27,748 bases of DNA, from positions 1-27,748 of the IMG/VR virus record IMGVR_UViG_3300011271_000095. One strand, written 5' to 3'. Both the position numbers and the translations under genes were made by a program. This document shows, in pieces, positions 7,359 through 15,452 of the stretch (positions are counted from its first letter, which is position 1; each line of letters begins with the position of its first letter). The notes under the pieces are model-generated. The model was not told the origin of the DNA, did no database searches, and saw only the letters and a program-made list of their open reading frames with translations. The DNA comes from a virus.

Positions 7359-8803
7359 TACGCCGCCAATGCTGGTTGCCCGCTCACTTGCTGCATCGCC
7401 TGTTGATTCACGAGCGCCACAACTTGCGGCCATCGCGGGTCCGTCTCTGGTATGACCTGTGCCCATTGAGAGAGCAAGGCCGTTTGAGCATTGCTGAACG
7501 CAACGATCTGCTCTGAGGACATGGCTTGGCCACCCCCCATCAAGTCGGAGGCGCCGATCGGAACCACCTCGCCGGTTGCTTCCAACACGCCGCCGTGTTG
7601 CCCCGCAGCGCCGGGGCCGAGAATGTTACCGAGCGGGCCGCCGCCGTCTAATATTCCATGCGAGAGCAAGTCGCCGCCACCCAATCCAGCGACCGAACCG
7701 GGGTCAGATGGCACGGTTCCTATGCCTGTATCGGTCGTGGATGGTATGCCAGGCGTGCTCGGCGTCTCTACGGGGCCGGGTGAGGTGACGCCGGGTCCGG
7801 GGCTGATGTCAGTCGGGTGGCCCGGGGGGGCGGCGGTATCGGGCGGATTGCCGATGAAAGCTTCAGTTGCGGGAATGCCGGTGACCTGATCGGTTGGAAC
7901 ACCAACAGTAGGCGCGGCAACTGGGGCTGGAGCGCCAGTTACCGAAATTGTTGTTACCGGCGCTGCGTCAGGAGTGGCAGCCCCGGGAAAAAGTCCACCC
8001 GGCGGCGCTGTTGCGGGCGCGCCCAAATCAACAAAAGCGTTGTTGACGATGCTCGCCGGGGTATCAGGAAAGCCCGCCGTAAGCGGGCCGGGTTCCGGTG
8101 CACCCACACCTATCGGTCCGCCTGTCGTGCTGAAAAATCCAGGGCCGCCGATGTCTTCGAATGCTCCCGGCCCAACCACGCCACTCGGATCGGCACCAAA
8201 GGTGCCGGGCGTATCACCTATTACGCCGCTGTCGGGCGCGTCACCAAAACCTCCGAGCGAGGCTCCAGGTGCGCCTCCGCCCCAGCTAGCCCCTCCCGTA
8301 AAGCCGCTGCTCGCCTGTGCTGCGCCCCCGAACGCATCCCCACCGCCCATCGGGCCGGCTCCGGACACACCACTAAGCCCGGCATCGGTGCCGATGCCAG
8401 TAGCGGCTTCCCCGGTTACCCCTCCGGCCGCGCTGCCCGCATCCGTCGCGCCAGAGCCAAAACCGCCGCTGCCACTCTGATCGCCAGCGCCAGTGGCGCC
8501 GCCTTCGCTTCCCGCCCCGGCAGTGCTACCCTCACCCGTCGTGCTGCCGCCCTCGCCGCCGGTTGACCCGCCCGCGCCACCATCTCCGCTAACCCCTCCA
8601 GATTCGCCAGACGTACCGCCGGATTCCCCGCCATCCCCGGATGAGCCACCAGTGCCACCCCCGTCGCCGCCGGATTCCCCACCACCAGAGCCGTCGCCGC
8701 TTGAACCACCGCCGTCGCCGCCTCCCCCATCACCACCGCCGCCGTCGCCAAAGTTGGCGTTGCGGATGAGTCTCCACACCCAGCGTGGGAAGTCGTTAGT
8801 CAT
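7358..8803 (-). CDS. Gly/Ser/Pro-rich collagen-like protein with conserved ends
   Basis: Start ATG 8803 (MTNDFPRWVWRLIRNANFGD) has GGAAGG about ten bases upstream. The first 18 residues are ordered and aromatic. Residues about 18-165 are almost only Gly, Asp, Ser and Thr in imperfect GGDGG and SGG repeats, and 165-420 are Gly/Pro/Thr/Ala rich. The last 55 residues are ordered (MSSEQIVAFSNAQTALLSQW) and contain DPRWPQVVALV at about 455-465, shared with the 396-aa protein at 5742..6932. This is a flexible linker between two short ordered ends, typical of a virion-associated anchor or fibre-like protein, but no function is established. GC is very high in the repeat DNA. Confidence 0.6.
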   Translation of the reverse strand: MTNDFPRWVWRLIRNANFGDGGGGDGGGGDGGGSSGDGSGGGESGGDGGGTGGSSGDGGESGGTSGESGGVSGDGGAGGSTGGEGGSTTGEGSTAGAGSEGGATGAGDQSGSGGFGSGATDAGSAAGGVTGEAATGIGTDAGLSGVSGAGPMGGGDAFGGAAQASSGFTGGASWGGGAPGASLGGFGDAPDSGVIGDTPGTFGADPSGVVGPGAFEDIGGPGFFSTTGGPIGVGAPEPGPLTAGFPDTPASIVNNAFVDLGAPATAPPGGLFPGAATPDAAPVTTISVTGAPAPVAAPTVGVPTDQVTGIPATEAFIGNPPDTAAPPGHPTDISPGPGVTSPGPVETPSTPGIPSTTDTGIGTVPSDPGSVAGLGGGDLLSHGILDGGGPLGNILGPGAAGQHGGVLEATGEVVPIGASDLMGGGQAMSSEQIVAFSNAQTALLSQWAQVIPETDPRWPQVVALVNQQAMQQVSGQPALAA

Positions 8804-8806
8804 GAT

Positions 8807-8899
8807 TTATAACCACCTTCCGCAGACAAGTCGGTGATCTATAGAAAAGACCACAAAGATCGCCACATATAACAAAATTATCCAGTCTCCACCGTTCAT
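8807..8899 (-). CDS. Thirty-residue single-pass membrane peptide
   Basis: ATG 8899 overlaps the stop of the 49-aa gene as ATGA. The peptide starts MNGGDWIILLYVAIFVVFSI and ends with a short polar tail DHRLVCGRWL-TAA. Residues 6-20 are strongly hydrophobic, so it should insert in the membrane. The GGAAGG ribosome site of the next gene lies in its last codons. It could be a small holin or antiholin-type peptide, but position alone cannot decide. Too short for confident calling; the coupled start supports it. Confidence 0.45.
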   Translation of the reverse strand: MNGGDWIILLYVAIFVVFSIDHRLVCGRWL

Positions 8900-9045
8900 C
8901 TTAGCCTCTGAACGTAATAGTGAAAAGCTGACCAAGCCAACAAGCGTATTTGATCCAATGACATTCTATCCCAACCGAATGCCTTAGCTACAACCTGCAA
9001 AGCATCATTTTGATCTTTTGTAAGAATCAAAGTGTCTTTTTCCAT
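8896..9045 (-). CDS. Small helical protein, 49 aa
   Basis: The frame starts at ATG 9045 inside the last codons of the GNAT gene (19-base overlap) and ends in TGA, overlapping the ATG of the membrane peptide. The product MEKDTLILTKDQNDALQVVA continues with a Trp-rich helical segment (WDRMSLDQIRLLAWSAFHYY) and ends VQRLR. It may form a small helical bundle. No family recognised. The two precise overlaps are the main support. Confidence 0.5.
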   Translation of the reverse strand: MEKDTLILTKDQNDALQVVAKAFGWDRMSLDQIRLLAWSAFHYYVQRLR

Positions 9046-9494
9046 CTAAGTCCCCACGGCTCAAATCCAAGATCATCCATCAAACCAGGGTGATTGTACG
9101 CGCTGCGAATCGTGTCGTAAACACGGACAACGCCTTGCTTTTTCAGTTCGTCGTGGCACATGATCTTGAGCTTTTCCCCGACGCCGCGATCGCGAAAATC
9201 CTTGCGCACGAACCAAAGATCATCCGTCGCCACGCGCTCGTTGAAATGCAGGTCGCGATACCAGAACGAACAGGCATAGCCGATCGGCTGATTGGTCTTG
9301 TCGCGCGCAACGATCCACACGAGTCGTTTTTCCAACTCGATGATCTGGTACCGCTTGAAATCAAGATCAAACGGCTTGCCGCGAACCTCCATGCCGTGGT
9401 CGTGAAACAGCGTCTTGAATTCGCTTTTAGGAATCGGGAATAACTCTTTCCCGTATGTCACAAACTCCAAATCAGTGGTGGTCTTAAGCAACAT
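9027..9494 (-). CDS. GNAT-family N-acetyltransferase
   Basis: The 155-residue product starts MLLKTTTDLEFVTYGKELF and overlaps the end of the 117-aa gene by 11 bases. The GNAT fold is visible: beta strand at 57-63 (RLVWIVA), strand IGYACSFWY (71-79), strand TDDLWFV (90-96), acetyl-CoA-binding motif A RDRGVGEKL (101-109), helix KIMCHDELKKQ, strand VRVYDT, and the terminal GFEPWGLRW. Members transfer an acetyl group from acetyl-CoA to an amine. Phage-encoded GNATs are found beside tail fibre genes and may modify virion or host surface components. The substrate here is unknown. The stop is TGA. Confidence 0.85.
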   Translation of the reverse strand: MLLKTTTDLEFVTYGKELFPIPKSEFKTLFHDHGMEVRGKPFDLDFKRYQIIELEKRLVWIVARDKTNQPIGYACSFWYRDLHFNERVATDDLWFVRKDFRDRGVGEKLKIMCHDELKKQGVVRVYDTIRSAYNHPGLMDDLGFEPWGLRWKKTL

Positions 9495-9837
9495 TGAACA
9501 CCCGATCTAACAAGGCATGTTCCGAATTGTGCGCGTCCATCCAGGCGTAAAAATCCGCCTCATTGTCCATATCGACTTCCGCCAAATCTATCCCGGTTAC
9601 GTTCGCGAGAGGCCGCAACAATTGGTGCCAGTTAGCGTGCTGCTCCAGCCATGATCTACGGCCGATCTTTCCGCCCTCGACGGTGAGAATGGGGAACTCT
9701 GGGAGAACGATCGGATTCGCGCCAGCGGACAGTTTGGCATTGTATTGCAAATGGTTGCGGAAATGCCCTACGAGCCACTCACCGTTCCCGGCGGCGTCTC
9801 CAAATGCGAATGTGTTGAGAGTGAATTCCGTGCTCAT
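9484..9837 (-). CDS. Conserved-type phage protein next to tail spike
   Basis: ATG 9837 overlaps the TAA of the tail spike gene as TAATG. The 117 residues start MSTEFTLNTFAFGDAAGNGE and include EWLVGHFRNHLQYNAKL, SWLEQHANWHQLLRPLANV and an acidic DMDNEADFYAWMDAHNSEH. This is a predicted all-helical cytosolic protein with no enzyme motif I can name. Similar small proteins lie between the tail fibre and late genes in phages. It may be a spike chaperone or tail-associated protein, by position only. Confidence 0.6.
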   Translation of the reverse strand: MSTEFTLNTFAFGDAAGNGEWLVGHFRNHLQYNAKLSAGANPIVLPEFPILTVEGGKIGRRSWLEQHANWHQLLRPLANVTGIDLAEVDMDNEADFYAWMDAHNSEHALLDRVFNVA

Positions 9838-11369
9838 TATTGGTTTTCATAAACGCCACTCAAGATTACTCTCGATGTGCCGGTCAAGGGGCTGCTAGAA
9901 GAACAAGAGCCAGTCGCCGTTCCTGTCCCAATAAAACAAGTTATATTCCCGCCTGTGCTCACCGAATCGCGCCCAACTAAGCCACCACCCGAATTCGCTG
10001 TATTTGGGAGAGAAAAGAAGAACACAGACGTACAAGTACCTAATGTTGCAATTGTGAAATCAAGTTGAGCAGTCGTTGTCTTTTGCAAGCTCGTGTTGGC
10101 TTTAGCCGAATTGACCGTGAAAGTCGCAGACCCGCACGCCAACCCTGGCGTGTAAGCTTTCCACGCTCCGCCAACCACGTTAGTTGTGAATTGCGAGTAA
10201 TCGCCCAGGACATTGAGCCCGGTCAAGGTGCCGGTATAGTCAGTCAATATGGTATGGCCGCTAGTCCCGATCCAATGATTTCCGTAACTGAAAAGGGCGA
10301 CGCCGGCGGCGAGATTCACCCCGTTTGAAATGTTGTTGTTGGTCTGCTCAAAGTACGCATTGCCGAGCATGGTGTAAGGAGCGGTAGCGGTGCCGGAAAG
10401 ATCATAGGCGGCCCTACCGCTCGCAATCGGCCCCTCTACCTCGTTTCCGATAAGGCGAATCTGGCCAGATGTAAGCTGAAGCCCGTTTTGCAATCCACCT
10501 TGGGTAATGCCGTTATAAACGTGCATCCTGTCAAAGATGCCATCAAAGTAATTCCCTTGAATTCCAATACTTGTACCGACGATTTCGCAACCTTCAAACC
10601 GAGAATCTGCCGCGCCTACGACGCTGTTGGGGTCAGTGAAAATTCCGTAGTTGCCGCTGACAACTGTTGGTACAACGCTAATGTAATTGCGTAGAGTGCA
10701 GTTCGTGATGTGGATTTCCAGCGAGTTGGCGGTACTTGCCGCTCCGAGACGAATGAATCCACCGATCGATCCATTACCGGTGTGTCCGTTGCATCCATAC
10801 ATCCGGAAATCGCGAAGATGAATTCCCTGAAAGTCGGGGAGTGCAAAACCGGAATCGGTGACGTTGGCATTGCAATCCCATTGTCCGCCGATCAGCGACA
10901 GGTCGATAAGGGAATTTGATAGGCCGACGTTGCCCCTGAGCATCGTAGTAAGAGAGACGTTGGCCTGGATATAGGCATCAGGATCAGCCCATATGCTGCA
11001 ACCTGGCGACCAGACTAAACCTGTCGCGCCGATCTTATAAAAACCAGGCGGAATGAATACCGTACCGTTATTGGCAATCCCAAGAGGTCCACCGGCTCGA
11101 CAGGCCGTCATTGCGGCGTTAAAGGCTGCTCCAAAATTGGCGTTGACCCCTGTAGGGTCGGCGTTAAATGGTGACCTCGTTACGTTGAATAATTGAGCGG
11201 AAGGGATGTTTTGAACAAATGCTGTTGATGCGGCACGACCATCATTCGTGCCAGCCGGCGCCGTTGGAACGATGCAATTCGGATTCGACGGCCAGCAACC
11301 TTGAGCGAACGCGTGATCCGTAAATCCAAAAAACGCCAACGCCGTTGAGGCTAGTAGAAATCTCTTCAT
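9837..11369 (-). CDS. Tail spike, pectate-lyase-like beta-helix, with signal peptide
   Basis: The start ATG 11369 overlaps the previous stop as ATGA and gives 510 residues; a GTG three codons upstream is less likely. Residues 1-23 (MKRFLLASTALAFFGF then TDHAFA) form a typical Sec signal peptide with AFA before Gln. Next comes NCIVPTAPAGTNDGRAASTA, an N-terminal motif seen in phage tail fibres. Residues about 45-110 match the start of the pectin-lyase fold (FNADPTGVNANFGAAFNAA, then GTVFIPPGFYKIG), and the middle shows beta-helix rungs rich in Asn, Gly and Ile. The C-terminus after about 410 is a Thr/Ser-rich beta domain. It probably binds or degrades a surface polysaccharide. The signal peptide is odd for a virion protein. 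Confidence 0.75.
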   Translation of the reverse strand: MKRFLLASTALAFFGFTDHAFAQGCWPSNPNCIVPTAPAGTNDGRAASTAFVQNIPSAQLFNVTRSPFNADPTGVNANFGAAFNAAMTACRAGGPLGIANNGTVFIPPGFYKIGATGLVWSPGCSIWADPDAYIQANVSLTTMLRGNVGLSNSLIDLSLIGGQWDCNANVTDSGFALPDFQGIHLRDFRMYGCNGHTGNGSIGGFIRLGAASTANSLEIHITNCTLRNYISVVPTVVSGNYGIFTDPNSVVGAADSRFEGCEIVGTSIGIQGNYFDGIFDRMHVYNGITQGGLQNGLQLTSGQIRLIGNEVEGPIASGRAAYDLSGTATAPYTMLGNAYFEQTNNNISNGVNLAAGVALFSYGNHWIGTSGHTILTDYTGTLTGLNVLGDYSQFTTNVVGGAWKAYTPGLACGSATFTVNSAKANTSLQKTTTAQLDFTIATLGTCTSVFFFSLPNTANSGGGLVGRDSVSTGGNITCFIGTGTATGSCSSSSPLTGTSRVILSGVYENQ

Positions 11370-11653
11370 GCCGGCCACTCCAAGATCGAAATATCACCCG
11401 TGCCGGTGACCATGTGCGCATTCCAGGCGCACGTTGCCGCTTGCGGGAAATTGAACTGAACCATCGCGCCGGGAAACAGCACTATCGACCCTGCGTTTCC
11501 GGCCACAAACGGAGCCGGAGCAATTTCGATGTTGTTGACCGTGCCCCGATTGTGGAACCACAACGCCTGTCGCGTAGCATTCTGCCCGATCACCTGTATC
11601 GAGGCCGTGGTGAGGGCGATTCCAGCTCCAATCGGTTGAATCAACGTAGTCAT
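11366..11653 (-). CDS. Small beta-rich virion decoration-like protein
   Basis: ATG 11653 overlaps the stop of the 595-aa gene as ATGA, so I reject the longer frame from 11668. The 95 residues start MTTLIQPIGAGIALTTASIQ. They continue as a beta-rich domain with the order asparagine-arginine strand (NATRQALWFHNRGTVNN), PGAMVQFNF, AWNAHMVTGTG and a terminal LEW. This is the pattern of small phage proteins found before tail fibres and thought to be capsid or tail decoration proteins. It is followed directly by the tail spike with an ATGA overlap. Confidence 0.6.
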   Translation of the reverse strand: MTTLIQPIGAGIALTTASIQVIGQNATRQALWFHNRGTVNNIEIAPAPFVAGNAGSIVLFPGAMVQFNFPQAATCAWNAHMVTGTGDISILEWPA

Positions 11654-13437
11654 GGCAGTTCTCCCCACAAATCTTCATCATTGTATTCATTAACGATCGC
11701 GTTTATGGCCAAATTCATCACGGTTCCGGTGACCGTGTTGCCGATGAATTTGCCGTATCCCTCAGTGCTCGTTTTCGGGAAGCGGAAGCCGCCTGTTATG
11801 AAATTTACGTTTTGCAGAGAATTGTTTTGGAATTGGACGATCTGACCAAGGTTGTTGACCCAATTGACGATGGACGCGGCGGAGAACTGATAACTATTAC
11901 TGCCGTTCTCAGTATCAACTGTCATCGTGAGAAATTGAGCGGTCTGTGTCGTTACCGCAATTCCGGATCGAATCAATTTTTTCGCCGTCACAATGTTGCC
12001 GTTCGGCGTGAGAGACGTAATCAACTTGACCGGAACAGAAACCGCCTTGTTCTGGAGCAACTGCGTTACGTCGCTACCGCTTGATCCGAACGTCTCTACC
12101 TGTGTCGTGGAGGCGAGCGCGACAGAGCAAATGGCCAGCAACGAACCTTGCGAAACCACGAACCATTTATTTTGCTGATAGATAACTAATATAGACCGTG
12201 AACCAACAACCGGGTCAAGGTACTTGAGCAACATCACATAGCAATGGATGTTGTTGAGGTCGTTTAGGGCAGATGACGGAGGTTGCGAGAAATCAGTCAA
12301 CTGGAAAATACCGTCAAGATCATCGCTGATCTTCTGAACTGTCGCGCCAAAAACACCGTAAACGCCTTGCTTGTTGGCGAACAACACCAAACGATTATAG
12401 CTTTGGATTGTCATCAAGAACGATGTTCCGATGTCGGACGCAAGCGTGATAATCGTGAACAGCGTAATTGACGATGAAACAGTAATAGAACCGATTTGCT
12501 TGATGCTCTGATCGCCGAAGATATAAAGGAAGTTGTTCATCGCCCTGATGGCAGTAATGCCATGCACGAGGTCCCGATCTGCGATCGTCGTGGAGCCGGC
12601 CGCATTCGCCGGATTTGTATCGTCAAACCCCGCGGTGCCGGTGAAGTTGAGAACGCGAAACTGCCCGGAAGAATTGGCAGAAGCCCACCACACCCGGCCG
12701 GCAAACACGTCAATGGTGTTGCCCTTTACCTGCGGCCACACAACAACGGTAGCCGTTGCAGGCGTTGTGTTAGCGCCCGTAAATACAACCGTGATCGCCG
12801 CACCGGCAGCGTTGCCTGTCCCCGGATTTGTCAGAGTTACCGATGCGACGAACTGCGCCGAGCCGGAGCCACCCATGACCGCCGTCGCCGTCGCGCCGCC
12901 GGCATTGCCACCGGCCCCTCCCGTGAAGCTCACAGCGGGGGCGGCTGAATATCCACTACCGCCGTTCGTCACCACAATATTTGGTGAAATCCCGCCGGAC
13001 CCTACGAATAACGTCCCGTCCCATGTAGCGTACCCCTTGGTAGGGTCCATGATCAGGATACGCTGCGAACCGAATACCGTCATGTCCGGGGTTGTCGAGA
13101 ACGTTGCCGCTGCCGCGACCGTGGTCTGCGCTCCGGTGTTGGCATTGACAGCAATGCATGATCCGTCAGTATTGAACTGGATTACGTAATCGACTGCGCC
13201 GATGTTCGCCGGGAACTCTCTCGCAACCGTTTTTCCCGCCAATGTCGCGATCGACGCCGCTGCTCCCGGAACCGCCTGTAAATCGTTGGCCGCGATCGGT
13301 TGCAGATTTTCCATCCATGAGGATTGATTCGCCGGAAGGTTCTGCCGAGCAACCTTCGTGTTCATCTTTTCGAACGCGTCGAAAATGACGAACTGAGAAT
13401 TACCGATTTGGGATACAGTTGCAGGTGCGAGGGCCAC
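11650..13437 (-). CDS. P22 gp10-like tail protein with inserted beta-repeat
   Basis: GTG 13437 start (MALAPATVSQIGNSQFVIFD), four bases after the preceding stop. The 595 residues have propeller-like strands: DYVIQFNTDGSCIAVNAN, GSQRILIMDPTKGYATWDGT, IRAMNNFLYIFGDQSIKQIG and QSYNRLVLFANKQGVYGVFG. This resembles P22 gp10-type tail/DNA-stabilising proteins, which cap the connector. Residues about 152-235 are a Gly-rich beta domain (VVTNGGSGYSAAPAVSF) that looks inserted between propeller strands and is related to segments of the 309-aa and 396-aa proteins. The C-terminus is beta rich. I am fairly sure it is a tail protein; the gp10 assignment is by eye. Confidence 0.65.
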   Translation of the reverse strand: MALAPATVSQIGNSQFVIFDAFEKMNTKVARQNLPANQSSWMENLQPIAANDLQAVPGAAASIATLAGKTVAREFPANIGAVDYVIQFNTDGSCIAVNANTGAQTTVAAAATFSTTPDMTVFGSQRILIMDPTKGYATWDGTLFVGSGGISPNIVVTNGGSGYSAAPAVSFTGGAGGNAGGATATAVMGGSGSAQFVASVTLTNPGTGNAAGAAITVVFTGANTTPATATVVVWPQVKGNTIDVFAGRVWWASANSSGQFRVLNFTGTAGFDDTNPANAAGSTTIADRDLVHGITAIRAMNNFLYIFGDQSIKQIGSITVSSSITLFTIITLASDIGTSFLMTIQSYNRLVLFANKQGVYGVFGATVQKISDDLDGIFQLTDFSQPPSSALNDLNNIHCYVMLLKYLDPVVGSRSILVIYQQNKWFVVSQGSLLAICSVALASTTQVETFGSSGSDVTQLLQNKAVSVPVKLITSLTPNGNIVTAKKLIRSGIAVTTQTAQFLTMTVDTENGSNSYQFSAASIVNWVNNLGQIVQFQNNSLQNVNFITGGFRFPKTSTEGYGKFIGNTVTGTVMNLAINAIVNEYNDEDLWGELP

Positions 13438-13440
13438 AGA

Positions 13441-14370
13441 TCACCCCACGGCCCTGGCGACGCGACGTTGCAGCGTTATGTGATACGGGTTTGGAAATCT
13501 AATACCTCCCGCCGTCGTGATGATGCGAGGAACCAAAGTATCGTATTTAACTTCCAACTGTTGCGCTTGCGCGAAGTTTTGGTGCTTGTACAGCAACAAA
13601 GACGCGGCCTTCCATTGCACCGCACGCGCCCATGGGTCGATTATCTGCGTGTCAACGTCGGTAGTCGCAACGAGTGGGGCCGGCATGAAAATGGTATCGA
13701 ACTCAGCGAGGTAAACTTGATCGGGTGGACGTTGAATATAGATTTGCTGCCCTTGCTGGTGATGCGTGAAAACATTTGGCGGCCCTTGGAATCCTATCAC
13801 GTTCCACATGCGCGGATACGCTTGGAATAGCGTGAAATCCAGATAGCTCATAGACTGCCGCCGCCCGTTCCACGTAAACGACAGCGGCATCACGGCCAGC
13901 GGATTGCCGATCGTTGTCGAGAGCGGATTTGATTGGAACAACGGCACAGCGGTTGCGGCGGCTCCAGAACCGACGCCGCCGACCGTGATCGTCGGGACTC
14001 CGGTGTAACCCTGTCCCCATCGGGTCAGGGTTATTGACGTAAGCGAGCCGGACAGAAGGTTGCCAACCCCGAGTGCCGTTACCCCGCCCGCCGGGGCCGC
14101 TGAGAACGTCACCGGGACGGTTGCGCCGGTCCCGTAGTTAGAACCGCCCGCAGTGACCGTAGCGCCAACCACGGCCCCGTTAAGACCGTAAATCTCCACA
14201 CCCGGCAACAGCTGCACGCCGGTGACGTTTTGCCGCACGCACCACATATCCCGCGCCGCGTCCAGGCGCGCGTCGTTGATCCGGGAAATCACACGCGACA
14301 GAGGCCAGCAACTCGCGGTAGAGTCGTGGATGATTTCCTGAACGTCGGCGATGTAGTCGGAGAGCAACAT
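13441..14370 (-). CDS. Head-tail adaptor-like protein with Gly-rich beta domain
   Basis: I choose ATG 14370 (MLLSDYIADVQEIIHDSTAS); the frame extends seven codons upstream without a better ribosome site. Residues 1-45 are helical (WPLSRVISRINDARLDAARD), the typical opening of phage adaptor proteins that sit under the portal. Residues about 66-145 are the beta repeat (GSNYGTGATVPVTFSAAP, then GQGYTGVPTITVGGVG). The C-terminal half has SYLDFTLFQAYPRMWN, QIYIQRPPDQVYLAEFDTIF and a helical end (VQWKAASLLLYKHQNFAQAQ). Location between capsid and gp10-like genes fits a connector protein. Stop is TGA. Total 309 residues. Confidence 0.65.
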   Translation of the reverse strand: MLLSDYIADVQEIIHDSTASCWPLSRVISRINDARLDAARDMWCVRQNVTGVQLLPGVEIYGLNGAVVGATVTAGGSNYGTGATVPVTFSAAPAGGVTALGVGNLLSGSLTSITLTRWGQGYTGVPTITVGGVGSGAAATAVPLFQSNPLSTTIGNPLAVMPLSFTWNGRRQSMSYLDFTLFQAYPRMWNVIGFQGPPNVFTHHQQGQQIYIQRPPDQVYLAEFDTIFMPAPLVATTDVDTQIIDPWARAVQWKAASLLLYKHQNFAQAQQLEVKYDTLVPRIITTAGGIRFPNPYHITLQRRVARAVG

Positions 14371-14583
14371 GAAGCACCACTTTGATGACAAATACGGTCA
14401 ATGGGGCTCAGCCTTACATCATGGAGTTTACGTTGAACCGATTGGTAAATCTAGGAGTCGTCGCAATTGTCACTGCGGATGCAAAAAACGCTCAACGCAC
14501 CGCGCTATGGCTAACGGAGTGTGCCTATCTTCCAGTTGCGAAATGGAAATGTGGAGATTTGCACGTAAATTTGGCTCCACGTC
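14371..14583 (-). other. Intergenic gap of about 210 bases
   Basis: No well-supported gene. On the minus strand a 36-codon frame from GTG 14578 ends at TGA and lacks a ribosome site. On the plus strand a frame beginning at ATG 14421 (MEFTLNRLVNLGVV) runs into the minus-strand gene and is probably chance. The gap is long for this tightly packed region, so it may carry a promoter for the tail genes. I could not find a convincing -35/-10 pair. Confidence 0.35.
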
Positions 14584-15087
14584 TTAGCGCGACCCGAGTC
14601 GCACTCCTTCGCGATCGCCAGCGCTGGCCCGCCCGCGCTTCACCGGGGCCTTGTTTCGTCGCTTGCGGCCGGACTTCGTGAGGTCAGCCGGGGCCGTGAC
14701 CACCGGCCTGTCGGATTCCTCATCCCCCAGATCAACAGGTATTGGATCGTTCGGATTGCGCTTCACCAAATCGTAATAAACCGGTGTAATCACTATCTTT
14801 TCCGCCAGCTTGTGATAGCGCGGAACGTCGTCGGCCGGTCCCTCTGGTCTGAGGTAATCCTTGCCGCTCCAGCCGAACCGCCGCGCCATGTGGAGGGCAC
14901 GGTCAATCATCTCGCCAGGCCACCCGAACAGGTGCGCGCAAATTTGCGGCGTGCAATCTACCGGTTTTCCCGGTTCAAACTTCACCGGAACTCCGTCGAA
15001 CATGTCACTGATGGTAAAGTCATTATTGTTGGTCACCTCAAGCATGGTGACGGCCGCCACGGGCTGATCGGCTTGCGGATCGGTCAA
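14584..15087 (-). CDS. Phage head-region protein with basic tail, unknown function
   Basis: The start is TTG 15087, overlapping the previous TGA as TTGA; the product MTDPQADQPVAAVTMLEVTN is 167 residues. Residues 16-60 form a beta-type domain (NDFTISDMFDGVPVKFEPG, then VDCTPQICAHLFGW). A helix MIDRALHMARRFGW follows, and the last 50 residues are very basic (TKSGRKRRNKAPVKRGRAS). The N-terminal pattern, a small strand-rich domain referring to a fill-in value and a helix, occurs in phage head-region proteins near the capsid gene. The basic tail could touch DNA. Stop is TAA. Confidence 0.6.
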   Translation of the reverse strand: MTDPQADQPVAAVTMLEVTNNNDFTISDMFDGVPVKFEPGKPVDCTPQICAHLFGWPGEMIDRALHMARRFGWSGKDYLRPEGPADDVPRYHKLAEKIVITPVYYDLVKRNPNDPIPVDLGDEESDRPVVTAPADLTKSGRKRRNKAPVKRGRASAGDREGVRLGSR

Positions 15088-15452
15088 AGGCCGGTTCCCT
15101 GTCCAGTGGGCCGCCGTGGCGATGTGCCGTCAGGTCGAGGCTGAGAAGATGCTGGAGACGTTGACTGGCCAGACGGAGACGGGCGTCCGGTCAACGGCTT
15201 CGTCTCCCCACGGGGCTCAAGAACGCCGTCCGCACGATCGTCATCCTCGGGGTGATCCTTGATCCAGTCCGACCATCGTGCGTGCGCCTCCGCATAAATG
15301 CGATGCTCGCGCGGGGAGGCCAGCGGCCCATGGCCGGGCTTCTCGTGCAGCTCATCACGGAACGCGGCCCGCTCGGCCGGCTCCATTTTCGCGAAATCTA
15401 GCGCGTACAGATCGGCGCTCGTCATATCCTTGATCAGGGGTCGATCCATCAT
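15084..15452 (-). CDS. Small phage protein with disordered C-terminus
   Basis: ATG 15452 overlaps the stop of the 52-aa gene as ATGATG. The product is 122 residues: MMDRPLIKDMTSADLYALDF, a helical acidic segment (KMEPAERAAFRDELHE), another helix (REHRIYAEAHARWSDWIKDH), then a Pro/Ser/Gly-rich disordered tail from about residue 75. No family recognised. It is translationally coupled at both ends (ATGA and TTGA). The tail composition may reflect a flexible virion or assembly protein. Confidence 0.55.
   Translation of the reverse strand: MMDRPLIKDMTSADLYALDFAKMEPAERAAFRDELHEKPGHGPLASPREHRIYAEAHARWSDWIKDHPEDDDRADGVLEPRGETKPLTGRPSPSGQSTSPASSQPRPDGTSPRRPTGQGTGL

Noticed and set aside
8490-8760. 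Tandem-looking GGC/GGT repeat DNA as a CRISPR or satellite
   Set aside because: The repeats are imperfect codon-level Gly/Asp/Ser runs inside an open reading frame; no regular spacer pattern.
7974-8837. Plus-strand Pro/Pro-Ser-rich frames
   Set aside because: Shadows of the Gly-rich 481-aa gene; repeats of CCG/CCA produce long open frames by chance.
14382-14681. Plus-strand 99-codon frame
   Set aside because: It begins in the intergenic gap but runs into the end of the minus-strand 167-aa gene, where its sequence becomes Arg-rich shadow; no clear ribosome site.
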